A stretch of 64,000 nt of DNA from Streptomyces lanatus (GCF_014655715.1 NZ_BNBM01000010.1:267394-331393), one strand, 5' to 3'. Counted from the stretch's first letter, positions 24,689-33,144 are shown. Translations and numbers: made by a program. The notes: generated by a model from the letters alone, not told the origin.

Positions 24689-26044
24689 TCACCCCAGGGC
24701 CACCACGGGCACCGGATTGCTCCCGCTCCACGACCCGTTGAACCCAAAGGTCACCGAACCGCCGTCGGGAACTGTCCCGTTGTACGAGGCGTTGGAACAG
24801 ATGACAGCCGCCCCCGACTGTGTACAACTCGCGTTCCATGCCTGGGTGATCCGCTGACCGGCACCGAAGGTCCAGCCCACCTTCCAGGACGACAGTGCCG
24901 CGCCCGAGCAGGAGACCCGGACCTGCCCGGTGAAGCCGGTGTTCCACTCGCTGGTGACGCTGTAGGCCGCCGTGCACGCGTCCGTGGGCGGCGGGGTGGT
25001 CGTGCCGCCGCCCAGCGACTCGGCGATCGCGTGGTACGCCGGTTTCGGCGCGTAGTTCTCGTCGTACGGCGTCGCCGCGCCCTGCCCCGGGAAGGTGGAC
25101 GGAATCCAGGAGTCGGAGTCGGTGAAGCCCCAGACCGTGACTCCGGCGCACCGGGACACGGCCAGGCAGGCGTTCATGACGGCCTTGTAGTCGGCGGCCT
25201 GCTGGGTCAGCTTCGCTCTGTCCGAGGGCAGTTGCATACGGATGTCCAGCTCGGTGATCGCCACGTCGACGCCGAGATCGGCGAACCGCTGGATGTTCTG
25301 CTGCATGCTCGACGGGACCTGGCCGAGGATGAGGTGGGCCTGGAGCCCCACCCCGTCGATCGGTACGCCCCGCTCCTTCAGCGACTTGACCAGGTTGTAC
25401 AGGGCGGTGCTCTTCGCGTTCACGCCCTCGACGTTGTAGTCGTTGATGTACAGCTTGGCGCTCGGGTCGGCGGTGCGGGCCGCGGTCAGGGCCTGGGCGA
25501 TGTAGTCGGCGCCGAGGCCGTTGTACCAGAGGGTCTGGCGGTAGGTGCCGTCCTCATTGAAGGGTTCGTTCACCACGTCCCAGGTCGCCAGCCGGCCCTT
25601 GTAACGGCCGACTTCGAGCGCGATGTGGTCGTTCATCAGCCCGCCCAGCTCGGCCGGCGTCCAGTTGCCGTTCGTCAGCCATCCCGGGTTCTGGCTGTGC
25701 CAGACCAGGGTGTGGCCGCGCACCTGCTGGCCGTGCGCCTCGGCGAAGGCGACGATCTGGTCGGCCTCGGCCCAGTTGAAGCTGCCGCGTGTGGGCTCGA
25801 CCGAGCCCCATTTCATGGCGTTGCCGGGGGTCAGCGCGCTGAACTCCCGTGCCGTGATGTCGCCGTAGGTGCCGGTGAGCTTGGATCCGGTGACGGCCGT
25901 GCCCATGACCTTGCCCTTGGCGGCGGCGAGGTCGCGCAGCGGCGGGTCGGCGGCGTACACCGCGGGCGCGGTGAACAGCGCCGCCACGCAGGTGCCAAGT
26001 ACAGCCAGGGATAAGCCGGTTCTCAGAGATCTCAGCGTTCTCAT
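24689..26044 (-). CDS. Secreted endo-1,4-beta-xylanase (GH10 with CBM2)
   Basis: 451 residues: Sec signal peptide ending AVYAA near residue 34, GH10 catalytic domain with acid/base Glu in WDVVNEPF and nucleophile Glu in AITELDIRM, a short PPP-type linker and a C-terminal CBM2 (CTAAYSVTSEWNTGFTG to VTFGFNGSWSG). It hydrolyses internal xylan linkages outside the cell. The ATG at 26044 has GGAGGCG upstream. Leu11 in the signal peptide is encoded by TTA (26012-26014), the only TTA among the intact genes here, so translation should depend on the bldA tRNA. A xylanase-type operator lies upstream. Confidence 0.95.
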   Translation of the reverse strand: MRTLRSLRTGLSLAVLGTCVAALFTAPAVYAADPPLRDLAAAKGKVMGTAVTGSKLTGTYGDITAREFSALTPGNAMKWGSVEPTRGSFNWAEADQIVAFAEAHGQQVRGHTLVWHSQNPGWLTNGNWTPAELGGLMNDHIALEVGRYKGRLATWDVVNEPFNEDGTYRQTLWYNGLGADYIAQALTAARTADPSAKLYINDYNVEGVNAKSTALYNLVKSLKERGVPIDGVGLQAHLILGQVPSSMQQNIQRFADLGVDVAITELDIRMQLPSDRAKLTQQAADYKAVMNACLAVSRCAGVTVWGFTDSDSWIPSTFPGQGAATPYDENYAPKPAYHAIAESLGGGTTTPPPTDACTAAYSVTSEWNTGFTGQVRVSCSGAALSSWKVGWTFGAGQRITQAWNASCTQSGAAVICSNASYNGTVPDGGSVTFGFNGSWSGSNPVPVVALG

Positions 26045-26056
26045 GTGCGGGCGCCT

Positions 26057-26069
26057 CCGAAAGTTTCGG
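26057..26069. promoter_or_regulatory. Xylanase operator (CGAAASTTTCG type)
   Basis: CCGAAAGTTTCGG is an inverted repeat matching the CGAAA(C/G)TTTCG sequence reported in front of xylanase genes of several Streptomyces. It sits 13 bases before the start codon, partly over the ribosome site, and is a likely site for the neighbouring LacI regulator. Confidence 0.7.
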
Positions 26070-26144
26070 TCGAACATCCGACTGGCTTCGGTGCAGTGTG
26101 AAGCGGCACGCAACACCCGTCAATACAGCAACAGCCCTCTCCCG

Positions 26145-27260
26145 CTAAACCGCCGGAGGCACCCCGGTACTGCTGCGCACCACCAGACTCGTCGCCAGCT
26201 CCACCCGCGTCGCCACCGGCGCCCCCTCCTCCCGCGCCAGATCGAGCACCAGCTTCGCCGCCGCCTCCGCCATCTCCGTCAGCGGCTGCCGCACGGTCGT
26301 CAGCGGCGGCCCCACCCAGCGCGCGATCGGCAGATCGTCGAAGCCGACCACGCTCACGTCCTCCGGGATCCGCAGCCCCAGCTCGCGCGCGGCCTCGTAC
26401 AGCCCGAGCGCCTGGAGGTCGTTGCCGGCGAAGACGGCGGTCGGCCGGTCCGGGCGGCGCAGCAGCTCGAGGCCCTGCCGGTACCCGGTCTCGTGATGGA
26501 AGTCGCCGGGCCGGATCAGCCCGGGGTCGACCGGCAGCCCGGCCGTCTCCAGTGCCGCTCGATAGCCGTCGATGCGGGCGCGGCTGCACATCATCCGGGA
26601 CGGCCCGGTGATCGCGCCGATCCTGCGGTGGCCGAGCTCGACCAGATGCCGGGTGGCTGCGAGCCCGCCCTGCCAGTTGGTCGCGCCGATGGACGGCACG
26701 TCGGCGCCCGGGTCGCCCGCCGGGTCCATCACCACGAACGGGATCGAACGGCTGGTGAGCAGGGCGCGCTGGGACTCGTCGAGGCCGGACAGTACGAGGA
26801 CCACGCCGTGCGGACGCCGGGCGGCGACCTGGTCGGCCCAGGTCCGCCCGGGGGTCAGCCGCCCCGCGCTCTCGCTCAGCACCACACTCAGCCCCGAGTC
26901 CCGGGCGACGTTCTCCACACCCCGGATGACCTCCATCGCCCACGCGCTCTCCAGCTCGTGGAAGACCAGGTCGATCAGGGGCGAACGGCTGGCCTCGGCC
27001 CGCCGTCGGCGGTAGCCGTGGGCGCGCAGCAGTTCCTCGACCCGGCTGCGGGTGGCCGGGGCGACATCGGCACGTCCGTTCAGGACCTTCGAAACAGTCG
27101 GCGCCGAAACACCGGCCTCGCGGGCGATCTCGGCGAGCGTCGCGGTCTGGGTGGACCGGCCGGCCGTCGGCGCCGTAGTCGTGGTCGTCCGGGTTTCCGA
27201 CTGTGTCTTCCGGGTTTCACCCGGCGACGTCCGGGTTTCAGCGGGTTCACGGGCAGTCAT
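26145..27260 (-). CDS. LacI-family transcriptional regulator (probable xylan regulator)
   Basis: 371 residues: an unusual 35-residue Thr/Arg/Glu-rich N-terminal extension, then the LacI helix-turn-helix (TLAEIAREAGVSAPTVSKVLNGRADVAPATRSRVEELL) and a periplasmic-binding effector domain (IDLVFHELESAWAMEVIRGVENVARDSG, AVFAGNDLQALGLYEAARE, VVGFDDLPIARWV). It lies between a xylanase and a GH3 gene, both with operator-like sites, so it probably represses them and responds to a xylo-oligosaccharide. The extension is encoded by three near-copies of CCGGGTTTC; a start just before the helix-turn-helix cannot be excluded. Confidence 0.88.
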   Translation of the reverse strand: MTAREPAETRTSPGETRKTQSETRTTTTTAPTAGRSTQTATLAEIAREAGVSAPTVSKVLNGRADVAPATRSRVEELLRAHGYRRRRAEASRSPLIDLVFHELESAWAMEVIRGVENVARDSGLSVVLSESAGRLTPGRTWADQVAARRPHGVVLVLSGLDESQRALLTSRSIPFVVMDPAGDPGADVPSIGATNWQGGLAATRHLVELGHRRIGAITGPSRMMCSRARIDGYRAALETAGLPVDPGLIRPGDFHHETGYRQGLELLRRPDRPTAVFAGNDLQALGLYEAARELGLRIPEDVSVVGFDDLPIARWVGPPLTTVRQPLTEMAEAAAKLVLDLAREEGAPVATRVELATSLVVRSSTGVPPAV

Positions 27261-27288
27261 GGCGGCGATCGTATCCCTGCGCGACCTC

Positions 27289-27325
27289 TTGACGAACCCT
27301 TCTCACCACACCTAGGTTCCGGAAC
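27289..27325 (+). promoter_or_regulatory. GH3 gene promoter with overlapping operator
   Basis: TTGACG (27289-27294) and TAGGTT (27313-27318) are 18 bases apart. The palindrome GTTCCGGAAC (27316-27325), centred on CG as LacI-family operators are, overlaps the -10 box and start point. CGAAACATTCG (27341-27351), one mismatch from the xylanase operator, follows. Confidence 0.6.
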
Positions 27326-27399
27326 ATTCGAGGTGAACAACGAAACATTCGCGAGTCGAGTGGGCCATCGCCCCGACAGGAGCTTCCGACAGGAGTTTC

Positions 27400-29727
27400 A
27401 TGACCACCGCCCCCTGGCGCGACCCCTCCCTGCCCGCCGCCGCCCGCGTCGACGACCTCCTCTCCCGGATGACCTTGGAGGAGAAGACCGCCCAGCTGTA
27501 CGGCGTATGGGTGGGCGCCGCCACGGAGGGCGAGGCACGGACCGACGGAGTCGCCCCGCACCAGCACGACATGACCGCCGACTACGACTGGAACGAGCTG
27601 ATCACCCTCGGCCTCGGCCAGCTCACCCGCTCCTTCGGCACCGCCCCCGTCGACCCGGCGCTGGGCGCGCAGGCACTGGCCCGCGCCCAGCGCCGTATCG
27701 CGGAGGCGGGCCGCTTCGGCATCCCGGCAGTGGCCCATGAGGAGTGCCTGGCGGGCTTCACGGCGTGGCAGGCCACGGCCTACCCGGTCCCGCTGGCCTG
27801 GGGAGCCACCTTCGACCCCGGGCTCATCGAGGAGATGGCCCACCGCATCGGCGAGGACCTGCGCTCGGCCGGCATCCACCAGGGCCTGGCCCCCGTCCTG
27901 GACGTCGTACGCGATCCGCGCTGGGGCCGCGTCGAGGAGACCATCGGCGAGGACCCGTACCTGACCGGCACGATCGGCACGGCGTACGTACGGGGCCTGG
28001 AGTCGGCCGGCGTCATCGCGACGCTCAAGCACTTCGCCGGGTACGCGTCCTCGGCGGGCGCACGGAACCTGGCACCGGTACGGGCCGGTGTCCGGGAGCT
28101 CGCGGACGTGACGCTGCCTCCCTTCGAGATGGCGCTGCGCGAGGGCGGGGCGCGGTCGGTGATGGCGGCGTACAACGAGACGGACGGGGTACCGGCGTCG
28201 GCGGACCCGGCCCTGCTGACCGAACTCCTGCGCACGGAGTGGGGTTTCACGGGCACGGTGGTCGCCGACTACTTCGGCATCGGCTTCCTGGAGACCCTGC
28301 ACCGGGTGGCGGGCAGCCCGGCACAGGCGGCGCATGTGGCACTGGCGGCGGGCATCGACGTAGAGCTCCCCACCATCAAGTGCTACGGAAAACCGCTGGT
28401 CGAAGCCGTCCGGGCAGGCGAGATCCCGGAGGACCTGGTGGACCGGGCGACCAGCCGAGTCCTGCGCCAGAAGTGCGAACTGGGCCTCCTGGACGAGGAC
28501 TGGACCCCGGAGCCGCCGACCGGGTCTCGGATCGACCTGGACTCCCCGGCGAACCGCGTGCTGGCCCGCAGGGTGGCCGAGGAGTCGGTGGTGCTGCTGG
28601 ACAACCAGGCCGACACGCTTCCCCTGCCCCCCGACGCCCGCATCGCCGTGGTGGGCCCGCGCGCGGCGGACGCCCTGGCGATGCTCGGCTGCTACTCCTT
28701 CCCGTCCCACGTCCTCACGCACCACCCAGAGGTGCCGATGGGCATCGAGATCCCCACGATCCTGGAGTCCCTGCGCGCCGAACTCCCCGACGCCAAGGTG
28801 ACCTTCGCGGAGGGCTGCGACGTCCTGGACCCCGACACGTCCGGCTTCGATGAGGCGGTGGCTCGGGCGTCGGAGGCGGACGTCTGCCTGGCGGTACTGG
28901 GCGACCGTGCGGGCCTGTTCGGCCGTGGCACCTCGGGCGAGGGCTGCGACGTCACGGACCTCCGCCTGCCCGGCGCCCAGGCCGACCTGCTGGACGCGCT
29001 GGTGGCGACGGGCGTCCCGGTGGTCCTGGTGTTGCTGACCGGCCGCCCCTACGCCCTGGGCCGCTGGCAGGGACGGCTGGCGGCGGCCGTTCAGGCGTTC
29101 TTCCCCGGCGAGGAGGGCGGCCCGGCGGTGGCGGGAGTGCTGTCGGGCCGCGTGAACCCGTCGGGCCGACTACCGGTGAGCGTGCCGCGGGTGCCGGGCG
29201 GCCAGCCATGGACGTACCTTCAGCCGCCGCTGGGCCTGGCGGGCGAGGTCAGCAATCTGGACCCGACGCCGTTGTACGCATTCGGCCACGGGCGGTCGTA
29301 CACGAAGTTCACCTGGACCGACTTCCAGGGCACGGCACCGAAGATCACGACAGAGGGCACGTACGACCTCTCCCTCACCGTCCGCAACACGGGCGAGCGG
29401 GCGGGCGCGGAGGTCGTCCAGCTGTACCTGCACGACCCGGTGGCGTCGGTGACCCGGCCGGACGTCCGCCTGATCGGCTATCAGCGGGTGGAGCTGGAAG
29501 CGGGCGAGGCGCGACAGGTGACGTTCCGCTTCCATGCGGACCTGTCGGGGTTCACGGACCGCTCGGGGCGGAAGGTGGTCGAACCCGGGGTGCTGGAGCT
29601 GCGGTTGGGCGCGTCCAGCGCGGACGTACGGCACGCCGCGCGGCTGGAACTCACCGGTGCTGTACGGGAGTTGGGCGTGGACCGGCGACTGCGGTGCGAG
29701 TCGGAGGTGCGGGCGTCGTCGGGCTGA
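27400..29727 (+). CDS. GH3-family beta-xylosidase/beta-glucosidase
   Basis: 775-residue enzyme without a signal peptide, hence intracellular. GH3 N-terminal barrel (MTLEEKTAQLYG, DPRWGRVEETIGEDPYL, LKHFAGY) with the nucleophile Asp in VVADYFGI, the GH3 C-terminal domain (VVLLDNQADTLPLP, GRPYALG, FFPGEEGG), and a fibronectin-III-like C-terminal domain (YDLSLTVRNTGERAGAEVVQLY). With a secreted xylanase next door, it probably splits imported xylo-oligosaccharides; other beta-glycoside specificity is possible. The ATG is preceded by AGGAG. Confidence 0.9.
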   Translation: MTTAPWRDPSLPAAARVDDLLSRMTLEEKTAQLYGVWVGAATEGEARTDGVAPHQHDMTADYDWNELITLGLGQLTRSFGTAPVDPALGAQALARAQRRIAEAGRFGIPAVAHEECLAGFTAWQATAYPVPLAWGATFDPGLIEEMAHRIGEDLRSAGIHQGLAPVLDVVRDPRWGRVEETIGEDPYLTGTIGTAYVRGLESAGVIATLKHFAGYASSAGARNLAPVRAGVRELADVTLPPFEMALREGGARSVMAAYNETDGVPASADPALLTELLRTEWGFTGTVVADYFGIGFLETLHRVAGSPAQAAHVALAAGIDVELPTIKCYGKPLVEAVRAGEIPEDLVDRATSRVLRQKCELGLLDEDWTPEPPTGSRIDLDSPANRVLARRVAEESVVLLDNQADTLPLPPDARIAVVGPRAADALAMLGCYSFPSHVLTHHPEVPMGIEIPTILESLRAELPDAKVTFAEGCDVLDPDTSGFDEAVARASEADVCLAVLGDRAGLFGRGTSGEGCDVTDLRLPGAQADLLDALVATGVPVVLVLLTGRPYALGRWQGRLAAAVQAFFPGEEGGPAVAGVLSGRVNPSGRLPVSVPRVPGGQPWTYLQPPLGLAGEVSNLDPTPLYAFGHGRSYTKFTWTDFQGTAPKITTEGTYDLSLTVRNTGERAGAEVVQLYLHDPVASVTRPDVRLIGYQRVELEAGEARQVTFRFHADLSGFTDRSGRKVVEPGVLELRLGASSADVRHAARLELTGAVRELGVDRRLRCESEVRASSG

Positions 29728-29741
29728 CTACCTCACGCCGC

Positions 29742-30005
29742 TCAAGCCCCCTCGATCCCCACCGACTCGAACCGCCACCGATGCACCGCCCGAGTGACCA
29801 ACTCCCCCTCCGGTTCGGGCAGTTCCGGCAGTTCGGCGTCGAGCTCCGCATCCCACCACGTGATCACCAGCACCCGGTCCCCCGCAGCCCGCAACGTCTC
29901 CCGGCGCAGCGGCCGTACCGCCAACTCCTGCCCCCGGGCCCACGCGAGGAGTTCCTCGCCCCGGCCCGGAACCGCCCGTGCCTCCCACATCAACGCGATC
30001 GTCAC
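29742..30005 (-). CDS. Small protein coupled to tsaD, function unknown
   Basis: 87 residues, from a GTG whose first bases overlap the tsaD stop codon (GTGA), so it should be translated by coupling. Sequence features: TIALMWEARAVPGRGEELLAWARGQE, RVLVITWWDAELDAELPELPEPE, VTRAVHRWRFESVG. The strand pattern and AVPGRGEELLAWA resemble a small ferredoxin-like (dimeric alpha/beta barrel) protein, but I do not recognise a family. It converges on the GH3 gene. Confidence 0.75.
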   Translation of the reverse strand: MTIALMWEARAVPGRGEELLAWARGQELAVRPLRRETLRAAGDRVLVITWWDAELDAELPELPEPEGELVTRAVHRWRFESVGIEGA

Positions 30006-31108
30006 GAGTACAGGTTCTCCTTGCTGACCTCGTGCACATGGTCGTGGGAGTGGTCGGTGCCCGGCACATGGGGGTCCGTCACCGGCAGGGAGGAGTCGGC
30101 CGACAGGTCCCAGCTGGACGCGGCGCGGTTGCGGGCGACCATCTCGGCGCCCAGGGCCGCCACCATCGCGCCGTTGTCGGTGCACAACTTCGGGCGGGGT
30201 ACGCGGAGTCGGATGCCGGCCGCCTCGCAGCGCTCCTGGGCCATGGCCCGGAGGCGGGTGTTCGCGGCCACTCCGCCGCCGATCATCAGGTGGTCGACGC
30301 CCTCGTCCTTGCAGGCGCGGACGGCCTTGCGGGTCAGGACATCCACGACCGCCTCCTGGAAGGAGGCCGCCACATCACGCACCGGTACCTCCTCGCCCGC
30401 GGCCCGCTTGGCCTCGATCCAGCGGGCCACCGACGTCTTCAGGCCCGAGAAGGAGAAGTCGTACGCCGGGTCGCGCGGGCCCGTCAGTCCGCGGGGGAAG
30501 GCGATCGCGTCCGGGTCGCCCTCGCGGGCGTAGCGGTCGATGACCGGGCCGCCGGGGAATCCGAGGTTCAGCACACGGGCGATCTTGTCGAAGGCCTCGC
30601 CGGCCGCGTCGTCGATGGTGGCGCCGAGCGGTCGTACGTCCGAGGTGATGTCCGTGGACAGGAGCAGCGACGAGTGGCCGCCGGACACCAGCAGCGCCAT
30701 CGTCGGCTCCGGCAGCGCGCCGTGCTCCAGCTGGTCCACGCAGATGTGGGAGGCGAGGTGGTTGACGCCGTAGAGCGGCTTGCCCAGCGCGTAGGCGTAT
30801 GCCTTCGCCGCCGATACGCCCACCAGGAGGGCACCGGCGAGCCCGGGACCGGCGGTGACGGCGATCCCGTCCAGGTCCCTCGCACTCACCCCCGCCTCCT
30901 TCAGCGCGCGGTCGATGGTCGGGACCATCGCCTCCAGGTGGGCCCGGGAGGCGACCTCCGGCACGACGCCGCCGAAGCGGGCGTGCTCGTCGACGCTGGA
31001 GGCGACGGCGTCGGCGAGCAGGGTGGTGCCGCGGACGATGCCGACACCGGTCTCGTCACAGGAGGTCTCGATGCCGAGGACGAGGGGTTCGTCGCGCGAG
31101 TCAGCCAT
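30002..31108 (-). CDS. tsaD: tRNA t6A37 threonylcarbamoyltransferase TsaD
   Basis: Transfers threonylcarbamoyl from TC-AMP to A37 of ANN-decoding tRNAs, working with TsaB and TsaE. 368 residues with the ASKHA-fold motifs LGIETSCDETG near the N-terminus, the metal-binding HLASHICVD, LVSGGHSSLL, and GGGVAANTRLR. It overlaps the end of rimI by eight bases and the 87-residue gene by four, so tsaB-rimI-tsaD-orf87 is a tightly coupled operon. Confidence 0.97.
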   Translation of the reverse strand: MADSRDEPLVLGIETSCDETGVGIVRGTTLLADAVASSVDEHARFGGVVPEVASRAHLEAMVPTIDRALKEAGVSARDLDGIAVTAGPGLAGALLVGVSAAKAYAYALGKPLYGVNHLASHICVDQLEHGALPEPTMALLVSGGHSSLLLSTDITSDVRPLGATIDDAAGEAFDKIARVLNLGFPGGPVIDRYAREGDPDAIAFPRGLTGPRDPAYDFSFSGLKTSVARWIEAKRAAGEEVPVRDVAASFQEAVVDVLTRKAVRACKDEGVDHLMIGGGVAANTRLRAMAQERCEAAGIRLRVPRPKLCTDNGAMVAALGAEMVARNRAASSWDLSADSSLPVTDPHVPGTDHSHDHVHEVSKENLYS

Positions 31109-31604
31109 TGATCTCGGTTCCTTGTACGGAGTTCTCGGGGGTGGTCAGTCGCATCACCAGGGCGTCCACGTTCCCCGGCTGGTAGTAGCCGCGCCGGAAG
31201 CCGATGGCCTCGAAGCCGAAGCGCTCGTAGAGCTTCTGCGCGCGGACGTTGTCCACACGGCACTCCAGCATCACCTCGGCGCACTCGAAGTCGGTCGCGG
31301 CGCGCAGCAGTTCGGTGAGGAGACGGGCGCCGAGCCCCGTGCCCCAGTGGTCGCGGGCGACGGCGATGGTCTGGATGTCGGCGAGGTCCCCGGCGGAGGC
31401 GAGGCCGGCGTAGCCCACGACCCGCTCGGGCCCCTCGGCGACGACATAGCGCCGGGTCGCCTCGGGCCCGCGCGCGTGGGCCAGCTCGGACCAGAACATG
31501 CCCCGGGACCAGGCGTCCTCGGGGAACAGGTCCTTCTCCAGCTCCAGCACGCGGTCGATGTCCCACCAGCGCATCTCGCGCAGCACCACGGTCGGCTGTG
31601 TCAC
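31101..31604 (-). CDS. rimI: Ribosomal protein S18-alanine N-acetyltransferase
   Basis: GNAT acetyltransferase of 167 residues: VLREMRWWDIDRVLELEKDLFPEDAWS, acetyl-CoA-binding IQTIAVARDHWGTGLGARLL (Q/RxxGxG/A type), and VDNVRAQKLYERFGFEAIGFRRGYY typical of RimI. It overlaps tsaB by four bases and tsaD by eight; rimI between tsaB and tsaD is the standard actinobacterial arrangement. Confidence 0.94.
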   Translation of the reverse strand: MTQPTVVLREMRWWDIDRVLELEKDLFPEDAWSRGMFWSELAHARGPEATRRYVVAEGPERVVGYAGLASAGDLADIQTIAVARDHWGTGLGARLLTELLRAATDFECAEVMLECRVDNVRAQKLYERFGFEAIGFRRGYYQPGNVDALVMRLTTPENSVQGTEING

Positions 31605-32257
31605 TTGGGGGTGACCACCTTGTAGTTCTTGGGGACCTGGGCGTCGGGGCGGCGCAGATACAGCGGCCGGGGGGCCGGGAGTTCCTCGCCCGCCGCCAGC
31701 TTCTCGGCGGCCAGTGCCGCGAGCGCCGCCGCCGACACGTGCTCGGGCTCATGGGCTCTGGGGAAGGTCTCGGGGTAGAGCAGCGCGCCCGCGCCGACGG
31801 CCGGCAGTCCGGCGACCCGGTCGGCGATGTCGGCGGGCCGGTCCACGGCCGGGTCGGTCAGCCGGGTGCGGGAGTCGGCGTACCGCGCCCAGTAGACCTC
31901 CTTGCGCCGGGCGTCGGTCGCGACGACGAACGGGCCCTTCTCGATGTCGGCCGCGTAGGCGAGGCCGTCCAGCGTGCACAGGCCGTGCACGGGGATGCCG
32001 AGGGCGAGTCCGAAGGTGTCGGCGGTCATCAGGCCGACGCGCAGCCCGGTGTAGGGGCCGGGTCCGATGCCCACGACGATGCCGGTGACGGCGTCGAGTT
32101 CGAGTCCGGCCTCGGCGAGGACGCGGTCGACGGCCGGCAGCAGCAGCTCGCCGTGCCGGCGCGCGTCCACCTGGCTCGAGGAGGCGATGACGTCCGTGCC
32201 GTCGTGCAGCGCGACGGTGACGGCGGGGGTGGCGGTATCCAGAGCGAGCAAGAGCAC
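31601..32257 (-). CDS. tsaB: tRNA t6A biosynthesis protein TsaB
   Basis: 218-residue inactive TsaD homologue that forms the platform of the t6A complex. It starts MLLLALDTATPAVTVALHDG and has VGIGPGPYTGLRVGLMTADTFGLALGIPVHGLCTLDGLA, the hallmark of TsaB. First gene of the tsaB-rimI-tsaD operon; divergent from the transpeptidase-like gene. Confidence 0.96.
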   Translation of the reverse strand: MLLLALDTATPAVTVALHDGTDVIASSSQVDARRHGELLLPAVDRVLAEAGLELDAVTGIVVGIGPGPYTGLRVGLMTADTFGLALGIPVHGLCTLDGLAYAADIEKGPFVVATDARRKEVYWARYADSRTRLTDPAVDRPADIADRVAGLPAVGAGALLYPETFPRAHEPEHVSAAALAALAAEKLAAGEELPAPRPLYLRRPDAQVPKNYKVVTPK

Positions 32258-32371
32258 GCAAACAGCCTACGGCGCCCGCGCCCCGGGAAGCGCCGCCCCG
32301 GCCCGGCGCCCGACGGCTGCTACGGTCGCACTGGATCACCAGGTACGACGCGAACGCTGAGGTGGACGACG

Positions 32372-32926
32372 GTGGCAGGCAGCAGCTCCGGGATCGTGGT
32401 GGGGCTGACCACGGCCGCCCTCGCGACCGTGGGCTTCCTCGCCTTCCAGGCCTCGGCGACCGTCCCGGCCGAGCTGAGCAAGCCGCGCGCCGACCGCTCA
32501 CCCGCGGTGAGTACGTCCAAGGCGCCCCGCGACAAGAAGGACCCGGACGCGCTGCCCTCCGGGTCCGGCACCGGGCGACGGGTCGTGTACTCCCTGGACG
32601 ACGACCGGGTGTGGCTGGTCGACACGGACGGCGAGGTCAAGCGGACGTACCGCGTCTCCCCCGGATCGGTCGACCCCCTGCCGGGCGCGTACGCGGTCTC
32701 GTCCCGGTCCAACGCGGTCACCGGCACCGACGGCATGCCCGTCGAGCATGTCGTCCGCTTCGCCACGGTGGACGGCGTCACCATCGGCTTCAGCACCGCA
32801 GTCAAGGGCGCCACGGCGAACCCCGACCCGACCGTGAAGACGGGCGGCATCCGCGAGTCGAGTGCGAACGGCAACGCGATGTGGGACTTCGCGACGGTCG
32901 GCCGTCCGGTGATCGTGATCCGCTAG
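32372..32926 (+). CDS. Membrane-anchored L,D-transpeptidase-like protein without catalytic Cys
   Basis: 184 residues: a TM segment at 6-30 (GIVVGLTTAALATVGFLAFQASA), a charged linker, then a domain resembling YkuD (RRVVYSLDDDRVWLVDTDGEVKRTYRVSPGSVDPLPGAYAV ... TGGIRESSANGNAMWDFATVGRPVIVIR). Aligned by eye to the end of YkuD domains, where one reads HGC(I/V)RM...A..LW....GTPV.V, the catalytic Cys is Gly159 and the upstream His is not apparent (GFSTAV). It is therefore probably a non-catalytic relative. The GTG at 32372 has AGGTGG upstream. It ends over the stop of the small convergent ORF. Confidence 0.75.
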   Translation: MAGSSSGIVVGLTTAALATVGFLAFQASATVPAELSKPRADRSPAVSTSKAPRDKKDPDALPSGSGTGRRVVYSLDDDRVWLVDTDGEVKRTYRVSPGSVDPLPGAYAVSSRSNAVTGTDGMPVEHVVRFATVDGVTIGFSTAVKGATANPDPTVKTGGIRESSANGNAMWDFATVGRPVIVIR

Positions 32927-33093
32927 GCGGCTTCGCGGTGCCTCGTCACCGGCCGCTCGGCTTCCGGCTCGCGCGGCGGCGTCGAGATCGCCTTCGCGGC
33001 GGCACCGGCCGCCAGGAGATCCCGCATGGACACCCCGGCGACCGCTCGGGGCCGCGGCTGGACAGGGTTCTGTGTGTGCTCCGATGCCGACAT
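32923..33093 (-). CDS. Small 56-residue protein of unknown function
   Basis: A short frame with one of the best ribosome sites in the window (CCCAGGAGGCG before the ATG). The protein begins MSASEHTQNPVQPRPRAVAG, then VSMRDLLAAGAAAKAISTPP and an acidic/basic tail ending RHREAA. The VSMRDLLA...AVSTPP-like core is, from memory, conserved among Streptomyces small hypothetical proteins. No signal or TM. An AT-rich palindrome lies 28 bases upstream of the start codon, in the promoter position. Its stop codon overlaps that of the convergent gene. Confidence 0.65.
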   Translation of the reverse strand: MSASEHTQNPVQPRPRAVAGVSMRDLLAAGAAAKAISTPPREPEAERPVTRHREAA

Positions 33094-33120
33094 GGACGCC
33101 TCCTGGGAGCCGGGGGCGGG

Positions 33121-33144
33121 CGTAGTTAGGTAGACCTAACTACG
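33121..33144. promoter_or_regulatory. AT-rich palindrome, probable operator
   Basis: CGTAGTTAGGT (33121-33131) and ACCTAACTACG (33134-33144) are perfect 11-base arms around AG. On the minus strand TAGTTA could be a -10 box with TGGTCA 16 bases upstream. Half-sites TTAGGT/ACCTAA recall an iron box, but the spacing is much too short. It may instead terminate tsaE. Confidence 0.6.

Noticed and set aside
33121..33144. DmdR/IdeR iron box
   Set aside because: The half-sites resemble TTAGG/CCTAA but are only four bases apart instead of nine, and the flanks do not match the 19-bp consensus.
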